Shown here: piece after piece, positions 42,801 through 52,321 of the stretch
Numbering within the stretch: the first letter of the stretch is position 1
Layout: each line of letters starts with the position of its first letter
Origin: Nectonema munidae
Lineage: Eukaryota > Nematomorpha > Nectonematoida > Nectonematidae
Reading direction: 5' to 3'
DNA: 64,000 nucleotides
Assembly: GCA_030549495.1 (NCBI GenBank)
Contig: JAUIRK010000947.1
Span: forward strand, 376,001-440,000
The notes under the pieces: model-generated
Told to the model about the DNA's origin: nothing
Databases searched by the model: none
Seen by the model: the letters and a program-made list of their open reading frames with translations, nothing else
Translations under genes and position numbers: made by a program

Positions 42801-45754
42801 ATGTTGATGTGAGAGAGCGCTTCAATCATTGGCTCGCGAAGATCACTCAACTCGGTTCTGAGGTGCGGCATTGCAAAGTTGTAGAAGTTGACAGGGCTAG
42901 AAATTTGGTAAAATGGACAAGCAGGCAATGAAGAGGCTTGCGAGTCGGAGTGTTTGAAGGACTGTTTTGATGAGTGATTGAGGGAGGAAGAATTCAAGGA
43001 GGAAGTGGGAGTGCTTTGGGTGTTGGCAACTTCTGAATTTGGGGGAATGCATTTCGCTAAAAATAACAGGTAAAGACGCCACGTATTTGAAAAGATGTCC
43101 CTATCAGGATTAAAAGACTTCTTGGCAGTTCTCAAGAGGGAAGCTCTGTAGTTGTCGTTTGAAGGCGGATTTGGGACAAAGAGTGAAGAAATGTTAACTA
43201 GTCTGGGATAAAGCATGTGCCAAGCGTAATAGCTAAGATCGCCACACGACTTCTTGATACAATTTTCACCCAAAATCTCAGCAATGATGCAAGACCAAAT
43301 ACTAAAGGAGAGGGAATCTTCGTCACTGCTTTTGGAAATTATGAAGGAAATCTTTTCAAAGATCCACGCAAAATCTACGACATCATTGGAGAAAGGGCAA
43401 GAAGGCGATGAATTGGCAACAAAGAAGCACTTTTCTTGTTCACTCAAGTGAGGAGTGATCTGCTTGAAAAGAGTGGAAATGCCTGCCTCAATCGCATCAA
43501 TGGCTGACGCCTCATTCGGAGGATTAGTAGGGGACAATAATTGCAAGGCAGCATAAATAAGCTTAACTTCTTTGAGGATGTTGATGCTGATTTTTTTAAT
43601 TTGAGCTTTCGATTGACAAAACATTATGAGTGCAAATGCTTCAGCTGCCTTCAGTGTGCCCTTTACCTGGCAAGTGGTATCATCACCCATGATGCTGTAA
43701 TTTAGGGAATTTTGTCTCACTCCGCCATTCTGTGCACTATTCTTGCCATTGTTGTTCAGCTGCAAAGAGGTTTTGTAATGTACAATAAGTTGATAGAAAA
43801 TGCGCAAAGAAGACTCCAGCAAGGATACTTGCGTGTCAAGAATGTCTCGTTGCATAAAAATGAGGAAAGTGTTGATCACGCACGCCCGCCAAAGAGGAAA
43901 ATGCGTGATTATGGCTTGCAAAGACTGGTGCCCATAAGTCCTCAATTCTTCATCACTATGCGCCGTAAGGGAAACCAAGAGATCCAAGAGTTGGGTATTC
44001 GTCATACCCTCGGGCAACAGTCTGGGGATAGCGGCGATACATGTTCGAAACAAATCCAGTTTTGCTTTGCGCTCCATCGAATTCTTGGCCACTTCATCGT
44101 TCTCTTTGTTGGAACTGGAAGTGTTGGATAGTAAGAGTGGTCGCCCAATTTGTGCGTCTAGGGCCACAAGAATGTTTGAAAAAGCGCGTCTAATTTGAGA
44201 GAAGTAAGGAGCTAGGCCGATGACAGACGCTCCTTGATTGGTGAGAGGGCGATTGATGAAAGATTTTTTGATGCGTAGGGTATTGCCACTCGGTAAAATG
44301 ACAGTTGCTTGCGGCATCGGTGGAGGCATATTGGACTTTTGCTGAAGATCATCAGCTATTACGAGAAAAGCTCTTAAACCAACACTCATTCGCTCACCTG
44401 ACAACATTTTTATTGGCTTTCCCACGCACAACAAATCAGAAATGACATCAGACATAACAAAATGCAGTCGTTGTTGAGCTACAAAATGCAGAATTTTGAC
44501 AAAAATGTTTAATGGAGCGTCACGTGGAACCAAAAATTTGGAGCCTTTGGGAAAAAGACTCGCTGTGATGGAGGAGAGGCGATTTTGAGTGGCGGAGTTG
44601 CTCTCAGCACGCATCCTAACGACATACACCCACAACAAGCGGTACAGAGATTCGAGCGAGACTCGACACATCTTTGCATCTTTATGTCGCAAATTAGATA
44701 AGCACATGTTCAAGAAGTTGTGCCAATAAGATACGAAGAAGGGCTTTTGGCTCACGCACAGCAAAGAAGTCACAAGAGGATATAAGGCGAGACTGTGTTT
44801 TTTCTTGGAAGCCATATCCAAGCTAGACTGGTAGAGCGATTCTACAAAGCTTTTCAAGCAAGGAACATTAACCTCAGTTTTTAGCTTAGATGCTATCGGC
44901 ACTAAAATTTCTACAAAAACGCCCGCTATAGCGTGCTTTATTTCCTTTTCTTTGCACTCCAAAAAGATTAGCCCCAACTCCCTCAAAAATCCTATGCCCT
45001 CTTCAAAAGTTTCTAAAGGAACAAAGTTGATCTGGAAGAAACGACAGCCCATCAGAATGTTCACAATACTTGTCATGCTGTCTGAGGTGATGGACGAGGA
45101 TTGCTCAATACTGCGCAGAGTTTTAATCTCATCAAGAATCAGTTTGGAGAAGTAGACGAGATGCGTTTTGGAAGCAACGCCCAGGACTTCTGCGTACAAA
45201 TCGTTTACTTGGTTCAAATCGCTCGTATTCGCAATGCAATTTGGCCGACTCTTCGACTTGAAGCGCGTGATGGCGAGTTTGAAGAGGATGGCGATGTCGT
45301 TGTCCAGCACCAGCGGATAAAACACGAGTGACTTCAACACGGAGATGAGCATCTGGCAAAAGACGAAGTTGACCGCCAACTCCATCTTTTCGCTGAGGAT
45401 CTGCTTGAACCGTACACTATCACTACTTCCTTCCCCTTCAATGCCGCCGTCCGCGTAGAGAGCTTCGTTTTTAATGATGCTTTCGTCCCTCTTACTCGAG
45501 TCCAGAGCTGCCAAACTCTCGCTGTACCAATCAAACAAATTCTTCAGAATGGAAGGCAAGCAGTACTCCGCCAGCGAAGAAAAGATGTCCAAAATTTGAT
45601 CCAAGTACCCATTTTCTCCTCGACAAAACATCTTCGACAAAGGCCTATCTCGCAGGTTTTTGCCATTCACCTCTTTAATCATGCTCGAAGAAATTTTAAC
45701 AAACTCCGCAAACAACTTCTTCATGATCACTTGGCCAGGATTTCCTGAAGACAT
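36878..45754 (-). CDS. fry: Furry (FRY / SAX-2) scaffold protein, complete single-exon ORF
   Basis: Furry proteins are HEAT-like scaffolds of about 3000 residues that bind and activate NDR/Tricornered kinases (neurite tiling, cell polarity; the human form also acts at the spindle). The 2958-residue frame matches the family from end to end: GYLDQILDIFSSLAEYCLPS near 50, KKHSLALYPLVTSLLCVSQK near 318, FPKGSKFLVPRDAPLNIFVK near 400, GLRAFLVIADDLQQK near 460, KLDLFRTCIAAIPRLLPEGM near 565 and ASSSRHYAGRSF-like SSRHYAGRSFQIYRSL near 1845. Low-complexity stretches include a run of eight Asn near 2540. The start ATG follows an in-frame TAA 24 bases upstream, and a splice acceptor (TTCTTTCCTTTTAG, near 45799) suggests a spliced 5'-UTR. 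No intron interrupts 8.9 kb of coding sequence. Convergent with FANCD2. Confidence 0.97.
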   Translation of the reverse strand: MSSGNPGQVIMKKLFAEFVKISSSMIKEVNGKNLRDRPLSKMFCRGENGYLDQILDIFSSLAEYCLPSILKNLFDWYSESLAALDSSKRDESIIKNEALYADGGIEGEGSSDSVRFKQILSEKMELAVNFVFCQMLISVLKSLVFYPLVLDNDIAILFKLAITRFKSKSRPNCIANTSDLNQVNDLYAEVLGVASKTHLVYFSKLILDEIKTLRSIEQSSSITSDSMTSIVNILMGCRFFQINFVPLETFEEGIGFLRELGLIFLECKEKEIKHAIAGVFVEILVPIASKLKTEVNVPCLKSFVESLYQSSLDMASKKKHSLALYPLVTSLLCVSQKPFFVSYWHNFLNMCLSNLRHKDAKMCRVSLESLYRLLWVYVVRMRAESNSATQNRLSSITASLFPKGSKFLVPRDAPLNIFVKILHFVAQQRLHFVMSDVISDLLCVGKPIKMLSGERMSVGLRAFLVIADDLQQKSNMPPPMPQATVILPSGNTLRIKKSFINRPLTNQGASVIGLAPYFSQIRRAFSNILVALDAQIGRPLLLSNTSSSNKENDEVAKNSMERKAKLDLFRTCIAAIPRLLPEGMTNTQLLDLLVSLTAHSDEELRTYGHQSLQAIITHFPLWRACVINTFLIFMQRDILDTQVSLLESSLRIFYQLIVHYKTSLQLNNNGKNSAQNGGVRQNSLNYSIMGDDTTCQVKGTLKAAEAFALIMFCQSKAQIKKISINILKEVKLIYAALQLLSPTNPPNEASAIDAIEAGISTLFKQITPHLSEQEKCFFVANSSPSCPFSNDVVDFAWIFEKISFIISKSSDEDSLSFSIWSCIIAEILGENCIKKSCGDLSYYAWHMLYPRLVNISSLFVPNPPSNDNYRASLLRTAKKSFNPDRDIFSNTWRLYLLFLAKCIPPNSEVANTQSTPTSSLNSSSLNHSSKQSFKHSDSQASSLPACPFYQISSPVNFYNFAMPHLRTELSDLREPMIEALSHINIAAIRDLLEALNPIFQEILERKTENVRRRKKRDQLRINMIILLKKLSHRGTLCRVIGKIASENHLLICQDFSSFILSIAKFISDVEFEKESFAFKDLCLAFCEFITAFFNSFSIEDYVHVKSTIMLRKTLFKIFLTISYDYTQPLHSHFGLKAPLKETQQGSGDIEVEALNSAFSVLLFGPIFDASCLEENGCIYSWIETILGIENERVLSLTKGMLCKLLLLNTDSPYLVEWMINKCYSAKFKTAAIFFECLSTVYSLKEHEYEMLPMLTLSLTYLIDNSNSSLKSSAMKLFQSLYQKFFKTQTTSSQETQNSQSLSNENLSAYTQNDFISPLAFLHSPQHLLKEMRLHHYELTLSILSEATQKIQISRRYCQGLLFQLMLPWLQNVYLSLHNNTDSCRQDDDLLSHAINLHETSVIVLNNLTFLTFTHSKLFLDEVKLLWMTLAEISEKNIKIILVYLQNISAFSTLALVSTIKLIVSFLSNVDSLITTEFLISELKTVEPINFNLERSPNPPFFRKISPSNSLQCSDQRTSNYKDIKFFSDESERTLRHYFDRKKHKTICADKFHFKPPSSLRSSAFQKTFRNASKTLLKSNGCSEKVGIPGGCTSLPMPAYGGYHAPLYNFLVANPSQSALYGLHRCDFGVILLSEVIFESFEDNFSLTHHLPLMLQALTLGMDHSRTLVSEHCKVLLLSILLHLAHKKCERVSQILAEHILNHHSPPTFSFRTDSLEENACFGASVGMPNQAIIVLNEGTRDAGSESRCRNSISSIQTLIPPDFGNNEASLVDAINSLLSFMSFKGNRPLWLHEDITIKNYNIQSAKNLNTFLDLVLKILKQLLPSYHQFEYFWASISLDMSLSCSSRHYAGRSFQIYRSLKAPLTPIKLSDIVSRLIETIDEPGEDMQGYVIEIIITLLFSLEQISPFSFPSPDSNYYDEEAINSGLDTKSENANADHKTTLITDDYSALRSSLSKLNSEVSRSEGSVVEVDDSLLKSPPPSTSEKHHHRRAMSQDATNTFSYNQEHKLSTSIQLFWLSCALLETDCECHYLLAIKILCKLLGRLSLRQNSSLSRETRKKIERVFTQQLKWNDFYGIIGCVMVGCTISPATFIPSLQLLADIIPHFIACNFADPNKFFNFAFCFVLLLLHLALKYDDPDEVCFSFARSISAYCCDKSQNLKNIDVVMSLYMKKNFTKNVSAWIKCQIKYLVDAFPDSIPSVLSFLIDLLDKCPISYQNFCLLIILHLVNSMDLKKEDLCLNHDILKMLDKFCNKNTLFTKEIHKIMQTFIQKCCQNTLPKSISSSCTKSSISSDDAIVFTTTSFVELESLYSRPELPGPSINFEVSINLSNRKYCEDFCQNCIIMNNKSNKALSKQTSYPWNKCNFSQARVRDRLVSLAQVFGQRIALLKSPSVVFSQLSDLEKQSSVCSSSGEASVATTDTSLGRNEATSSENFVRIFKNFDFLDVELENAESLDMDSFNWGARRPSISGVNSEASLELIECKFESALLSKENNESEQILDAGAILNSANFRHRIISRSVPSFLRLFALSCSSEESVNNNNNNNNTRSDDNDPEKKIAVFNVSKSFCSPIAGILFRPTKNIFIESLNENIKNFAKGANKRRQEKKHLPKRDSETSGESARSFPLDLNALWIKSVSFLETCDENTTDTNIYLPFLFVMFSKLSIEHNHSICAITTELSLLLKEHNNKLIPFVLKCKDVQHRILLKLEHIITCLTDHVINCHTLLVLNHKTLLKCDGSTLKSLLFELQKSVEKLCNKEANASSSLLVLKKGELSSKKLWREAIVAVNQIHLQYYVLMSSYHMLMLEVQKIIKSREELKNLSENIFTVRENLENFFKKSLQLNKFDFSNGKQDPFDKCSSALTCDEAEALIISAINEQEYGKLLQPFEKFRADVRNSLYFWYEDEEEADIIVLMYAVSLINGSPFSYAYLKQANLSNNSIADFGELSFQLKNLLSDLSES
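38117..38142 (-). repeat. Coding (AAC/AAT)n microsatellite in furry
   Basis: ATT and GTT triplets on the + strand encode eight consecutive asparagines near residue 2540, in a region that is disordered in the family. Length polymorphism is likely. Confidence 0.8.
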
Positions 45755-45796
45755 GATATCCGATCTTTTCCAAGATTAGTGACTCTCACTCTCTTT

Positions 45797-45812
45797 CTAA
45801 AAGGAAAGAATA
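45797..45812 (-). promoter_or_regulatory. Candidate 3' splice site in the furry 5'-UTR
   Basis: On the - strand a pyrimidine tract ending TTTCCTTTTAG precedes AAAGAGAG about 45 bases before the ATG. It implies a non-coding first exon further right, which I could not locate. Confidence 0.4.
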
Positions 45813-46850
45813 AAATTTAAGTATCGTAAAGAAATACCCTGATTCTATAGGACACTCTCATTATTTAGAAAAATAAATAGGGCACAGAACTACGGAGTTA
45901 AGAAATCTCCATTCCCTCAAGAATACATCCACAAAATCAACACCAACATACCAAAAACAATATATCAATATAAATCTAAAGCTCAAAACTTGTGAAAAAA
46001 CAGCCAAACTTATCATTAAATATTTCAATCAGGTGATCAACATTCAATTTCCTCTCATTTTCTTTTTCTTTTTTCATTCAACACAGGGCTTTACAATAGG
46101 AGTTCCCAATTTAAGCGATTCCAACTGTCGAGTAGGCAATGAGAAATGATTTTGGGCAATAGAAATTCATTTAATTTTTATGGAAATTTTTATCATCACC
46201 TAACACTTTAACGAACAGAGTATAAAGAAAGGCGGAAAAAAAACATTTTTTGTGAGCAATACTTCTATGCTACAATGAAGAAGTTTTTAAAATTTGTAAA
46301 GATTGGTTAGGAGGCGAGTAGTTAAATAAAAAAGCTATATAAACTAGGGCTATGATTTTATCAAAATGTTTATAATAAAAATTTTTAACTTGATGGTTAG
46401 CTACTAAATTAATGGGAGACATCTGTTTGCAGTGTTTTCCAAAGAAAAATTTATGTATAGCGACATTTTTTTCATAAATTAAAGAAATTATTTCAAATTT
46501 TGTCTATAAAATTGAATAAAAAATCCACCTTTTAGAGTTGAACAATTTTTTAATTTATGCATTTTATATGATCTTGTTTTGTCATTTTCAAGTCAAAAAA
46601 AGATTGGGGTTAAAATTTTGTGGTTTTTTTTAGTTAAATCCATTCAAATAAAATCCAGGTAAATATGTATGAATATTTAAGAATTCATTTTCAAAATATT
46701 ACTATGACAATTCATAGATAGAAAATTAGTTAATGAAAATGAATAATTGACTAAGCTAGGCTTCTGTAAAGGAATTTTTCTTTAAACGCTGTTTCAATGA
46801 ATGAATAAAAGTACTAATGAACTAATAGATAATAACTAACTAGAACATTT
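45813..46850. other. Furry upstream region, no gene recognised
   Basis: Should contain the furry 5'-UTR intron and perhaps its promoter. I see no TATA or other clear motif, and no repeat family. Confidence 0.35.
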
Positions 46851-46899
46851 TAATGAGAAATATTTTAAAAACTGTTATCTTAACCAAAGAGGCACAACT

Positions 46900-47100
46900 T
46901 AAAAATTTGAGGGAGGCGGGAGGGGCGAACTTTTTTTTTATAATTTTCAAAATAAAACAAAAAAAAGAATTTTTGTCCAATGAACATACCACCTTTATTA
47001 TTTTATTTATCTCTAGCTCAGTGTGTTTTCAGGGGGGGGGGGGGGGGGGGGCCCCCCCCTAAAATAATCTTCGCCCCCCCCCCCCCCACCCAATAATTTT
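46900..47100. repeat. hAT-like repeat fragment with G and C runs
   Basis: GGGAGGGGCGAAC followed by a T-run and AATTTTCAAAAT resembles the left part of the element at 12773. Runs of about 20 G and C follow at 47032-47090. Confidence 0.4.
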
Positions 47101-47475
47101 CTATAAGTAAGATTTGCTGCTTGTTTATAAAACATGTATGCTGATCGCATTATAGAATGTAATGATCATTCGAATACATGATAATGTAAGATAAGAGAAT
47201 AAAAGAGGGAATGCAGACTTTCGAATCAAACATCATGCCAAGTTGCTCTGAAATTCCTTTCAAAAATATTTTACAAACGATGTGGGAGCTATATAATAAT
47301 AATAATAATCCATTGTTTCAATATGCAATCACAGTGTCTCCTGGTAGTATTTTTGAGCAAACACATGCTGATGATCCACTAGATTTCCTCATCTTCTTCT
47401 GTCACAGGGATTCTATTTCTCTTTCTGTCTCCTTCTCTGTTTTTCTCTTCCGCTTTCTCTGCTAAAACTCAATCA

Positions 47476-47572
47476 CTCAAGCTCTCTTCTCTCATTCAAT
47501 CTCTCTTCTCTCATTGAAGCTCTCTTCTCTCATTCAAGCTCTCTTCTTTCACTCAAGCTCTCTTCTCTCTAA
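47476..47572. repeat. Minisatellite, unit 20 bp
   Basis: About five copies of AAGCTCTCTTCTCTCATTC with small changes. Confidence 0.8.
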
Positions 47573-48317
47573 TTTGTATTTAGAGTTAAATTAAAAATAA
47601 TTCTATTTTATCTGAATAGAAACTAGTTTTTAGCGGAATATAAGTTCAATATTTTCAGAATCTTTTTTCATGATACCAAAGTTCAGCTATTCAAATTAAT
47701 CACAGAGATTTTTAGTAAAAATTTAGTTCCATCAATACACCAAACATTTTGCAAAAATGAGAATTTGTTTTTAAATGAGAGAAAAATAGTTTTCAATCGT
47801 TACAATTTTATATCAATGAATATTGGCAGACTCGCGTTAAAAATTTTTTTCAACAAAAGTCACTTAATCTTTATCAGTACGTTTGTTACATTTTGTAACA
47901 TTTGAAAACTTTAATTTTTTCAAGTTAAGAAATTTTTTTCAATAGCTATTTGGCAATGAATATTTTTATTCAGTTTAAAAGCAAAAATACTCTATTTGTT
48001 CAATATTTGAGCAGAGATATTTTTTATAATGTTTGATTGTTAAATTTTGTAAGTAACACTGTACATAATTAATTAATCTTTTTTTTAAGAAAATTTGTTG
48101 ATTATTATAATAAAAATATATTGAAACAAAATGTTTAAGTTGTTAAAAATGTACTTGATCTATTTATGACAGCTTTTAAAATTTTATTTCTAGACAGAAA
48201 TAGTCAAAAAAAAGGCAATATTTTCTTGTTCTCGTATAGTGAAAATTGCTTTATTAGTTTATTTTGTCTCGTTTCTCTCTTGTTAATTATGTAGCAAATT
48301 TTTCAATTTTGAGTAAA

Positions 48318-48478
48318 AGGTAAGGTAAAGATACCGTGGGTGTGTTTTCATTGGCAAGGCACTGATGTAACGCTTATGTCAAGCTATGAACAAATTGGTA
48401 TCGATAAGGAATCGAACCCAGAGGCTTCCGGGCCAAGTCCATCATCTCAACCAACCTGCCATGCCACACATAGAGTAT
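48318..48478 (-). mobile_element. tRNA-derived SINE, copy C
   Basis: On the - strand: head GGCAGGTTGGTTGAGATG, B box GGGTTCGATTCC, and a tail AATGAAAACACACCCACGG with TATCTTTACC. Same layout as copies A and B. Confidence 0.65.
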
Positions 48479-49229
48479 GCTGTAGTGGATACGGTAAATT
48501 AGTTATCAAAAAACTTAAGTTATGCTGTAAATTTTTTTAGTTTTTGTTGAAGCTCTATAACTTTTACTGATAGACTTTTTTTCCTTAAAAGTTATTATAA
48601 AAGGCAAATCATTGCAAAATGTTAAAAGATATTTTACTTTTTGTAGATTTAGCTTGCACCAATTTGGCTTTTAAACTATTTTTGAATGATGCTGAGAAAA
48701 ATGAAGTAATGCAATCTTAATTGATTGTTTGATTTTTGTTTGCACAATTTTATCTTTATTTTATACCCTTTTTTGAGAGTCTAATAAACTTACACTTATT
48801 CTTATACATTAAAAAGAATGAAAAATTCTAATACCAAGTTTTCTAACTTTAGTTCTGTTTTACATTTTTGATAGAAATTACCTCAGAAAAGTTATGTAAT
48901 TTGGATGGGTTTTTTTTTTATTTATTTTTCTCAATAAAACATTTTTTCATTTTTTTAGGAAGAAGGAACAACTGAAAATTAATGAATGATTTTTTCATTC
49001 AATAAAATTTTCAATTTTTGTTAAATGATATCTTTACCCCTTTTCTACACATAATTTGGAGATGGTGCGAATTTATTTAAAGTGAAAAAGGAACTATATA
49101 TAAGTCCTCATTCATTGTTGACGTTAAGCTAAATAGGGCGGGGGTTAAATTTACATTAAGCTTAATTAAGAATGAAATAGAATAGACAAGAGAGGAGTAG
49201 GAATTCAGAAAATTTTGTCTTCTTTTTTG

Positions 49230-49281
49230 AAGACGCTTGAAAGTCCGCCCTTCCAATAATTTCAAGGATGTGCGCCCCTGA
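49230..49281. repeat. End fragment of the CAGGGGCGCACATCC hAT-like family
   Basis: Reads, on the - strand, CAGGGGCGCACATCCTTGAA then ATTATTGGAAGGGCGG, as in the element at 12773 but shorter. Confidence 0.55.
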
Positions 49282-49639
49282 ATCAATTACATTTTTTTCA
49301 TATAAACATCGCAGGGTGTCTAGTAGACTCTTTTCCTTCAGACTACATTCACTCATAAAACTTTCCAACCTTCAGTTATTTGTTTTCAGTTGTTTTCTTT
49401 ATCAATAAAATATCCTTTCATAAATTCCTGTAGTCTGCCTGATAGACTACTTCATTTTCAAATGAAAAGCCTATTCGCCCCAACAATTTTGGATTTTTAA
49501 ACTAGTGTATATGCGATATGCAAATTTAATTAAAATATTTTCGCTGAAAGTATGGTATTTAAATTTCACCAATTTTATAAAAAAATATAAAGTAGTCTTA
49601 TAAATTTAGGACTTTAGGTATGCGCTGAATACCCTGTAT

Positions 49640-49747
49640 TTTAAAGGATTGCTTGCATATTTGGTCTCCCGTGGTATTTCCAGACCACTAATTTTGAAAA
49701 TTGCAACAAAAAATTCGCCCCAATAATTTTGAGGATGGGCGCCGCTG
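49640..49747 (-). repeat. Partial copy of the 12773 hAT-like element
   Basis: On the - strand it matches the first 110 bp of the element at 12773-13942, including GGTCTGGAAATACCACGGGA and GACCAAATAT. The terminus is altered to CAGCGGCGCCCATCC. Confidence 0.65.
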
Positions 49748-50001
49748 ATTATATCCTATAAATTACACGAAAATAAAATTGTATTGTTTAGAACAAAAAA
49801 TTTTAAGGAAAGTGTGAAAACATTGTCAACTATTCAAAGAAATCTTGATAAAAAAAAAACTAAAACATTAAATAAAACGAATAAGAGAATAAAAATGCTA
49901 TATATTTGATTTCAGGATTAAGACTTGATTGTTTAAATTATATCTAGCAAATATTATAAGGGCATTTTTCTTAACTTGTGTGTTCCATTATATTAAATTA
50001 A

Positions 50002-50414
50002 CCCTTTCAGTTACAGTAATCAATAGGGATAAACCTTCTAATATATAAATTATAGAGAATACCTTATTATATAGTTATGTGTTATAAAAAATATTTGCTC
50101 GACCAAAAAATTCATGGGCTCTTGTTCAAATTATTGGCAACATTACTGCCTATGAACAGATATACCCACATTTTCATGCAAGCGACTCGTCTATGAAATG
50201 TAGCAATAATGAAGAATTTACAGAATATTAAAAACTATTCTTGGCCTATATCACGATCAATTAATCTGAAAAACAACATAAAGGTGTAGCTGCGTTAATA
50301 AACCAAAGGAAAAGTGTTACATTGGTGTATCAAAAAAGGACTTGGCTTAAAATGTATAAAATTCCATTGAAAAAAAAGTAGACAACTAGGCTAAAAAATG
50401 TGGTCATCAAAGAG
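50002..50414. mobile_element. TTAA-flanked piggyBac-type relic
   Basis: TTAA at 49998-50001 and 50415-50418. Left end CCCTTTCAGTTACAG, right end inverted CTCTTTGATGACCA, the latter close to CCCTTTCGTGACCA of the MITE at 26706. The interior is not recognisable. Confidence 0.45.
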
Positions 50415-51453
50415 TTAAATGGTTTTACCAAACTATTAAAAAATAAAAATATTAAAAAATAGAAATATTAAGTTATAATTTTGATTTAAAAAATATAATA
50501 ACCTTTTTCTCCAAATATAAATAATTAGATTCAAGTAAATTTTCGTCTTCTAAAAATTCTGTTGATTTTGAAATTATGGGTAAAACTTCAGGTTTACAAA
50601 GAAGGTAATCTAATTCAACTTCTTGAAAAAAATGAGAAGTTTCAGCCAAGATGAAAGATTCATTTTCAAAATTCATTTTAAAAAATGTTTAAAAAGAAAA
50701 TAGGCATCCAAGATATCTATATTACTAGACATTTATATTGGTTAATTTTAAAAGAAACCATTAAATTATGGAGTAATTAGTTTACTATAATTTTATTTTG
50801 CAAAATAAATTTTTAGCTTGTTTATTTATTTGTATGCAATAACACAGCTTATAAAAATGGTCATCTTATCTTCTCAGTAGGCTGTGTAATTATTTTACAC
50901 TTATTTTATTAATTTTAGCTACAGTAAGTAAGTTTATGTATAGATCGTTGTATTTCTATTATTTCGGAATTTCATGGAAATTAAGGACTCGTTACAAGAA
51001 AAATTCTGGAAAAAATGCCATAAAAACAACCTTTCATACAATTAATATCAGCGGTTTATTTTATTTTCATAAATTATTTAATCTCAATTGACGTCAAATC
51101 ATTGACGATTCTAAGTATTCAAGGGGGGGGGGGGGGAGAGAGAGAAGGGGAGGTTGTGATTGGGCAAGGTTTTGTTAGATCACTTATAATTTTTTAACAC
51201 AAAAATGCTCTGTTAGCTTCAGATATAGCTCAATTATTTATATCTAAAAACATTGACATTTTGATAAGGATTTTTAAATCTCAAATTTATTCTCTTTGAA
51301 GTAAAATTAGCAAATATTGAATACTTTTGTTTGATTTATCCTTTTACATTTAAATAAAACTGAAATTCACAATAAATTTTATTTAAAAAAAATCGTAAAA
51401 TATTTAAAAGATTATATTGAAGCAATAAAACTGGATGGGAGAGGGCTTAGCCT

Positions 51454-52313
51454 AGGGTTGCCAGATTTCAAAAATAAAAAATCGGGACACTTTTATGACA
51501 GAATTAAGTTTATTACTAATAAAAACTAATTATTATTAAATTATTAATATAAATAATTTTAAACAAATGAATTTTTTCGTGACACACAAAGCTGTTTTGA
51601 TAAAATTGGGTTTAAACTTGACTAATTGTAACGTTAAATATTTATAAAATCGTATTGTATAGGCGTAATTTCATTCAGGCAAACGAGAACTTCAATAAAA
51701 CTGTTTTTTCTTTTTTCAATTTTCATAATTCTACTGCTGAAAACAAAATCAAGACTATGAAGAAAATATAAGTAAGCTTCACTAAGAGGATTATTGAAAA
51801 ATTCTAGAATAATCGGATGTCGGAATTACATATTATTATATTAATGTGTTTTTTCATCTTGACATAGTTATGTATATTTTTTTTATATTTACATGACATA
51901 CTAACTAATCAATGTACTGTACATATATAATAATAAATATATTTTATTATTTATTTATCGTGTGTGAAATCTTTGAAGCGGCTCATTCTGTTTTGAATTC
52001 ACACGTTTTTTTGGTTATTATAAAAAAATGAAGTTTGAAACCATATCAAAAATAAGTTACTAGACTTACGTGCCTTATATTTAATATTTTGACATATGTA
52101 ATTTAGATTTATTTTAATAAATATCTTTTTTTTCTATAAAAAATGATAAGATAAGAAAATTAAGTTTAAAAGTAAAAATTTCATAATTCTTGTTTTTTTT
52201 ATGGAAGCTAAAATCGGGACAAATGGTGTTCCCTAGTTGTACATTTGGGGCGCGGGACAAAATAATATAAATGAGGACAAGTCTCGAAAAATCGGGACGT
52301 CTGGCAACCCTAG
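51454..52313. mobile_element. Non-autonomous DNA transposon, 860 bp
   Basis: Ends AGGGTTGCCAGA and, inverted, AGGGTTGCCAGACGTCCCG, extending to a shared TCCCGATTTTT. An exact 8-bp duplication CTTAGCCT flanks it (51446-51453 and 52314-52321), which fits hAT. The interior is AT-rich with no coding capacity. Confidence 0.75.
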
Positions 52314-52321
52314 CTTAGCCT

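Noticed and set aside
43712-44131. 139-codon open frame on the + strand
   Set aside because: Antisense shadow of furry.
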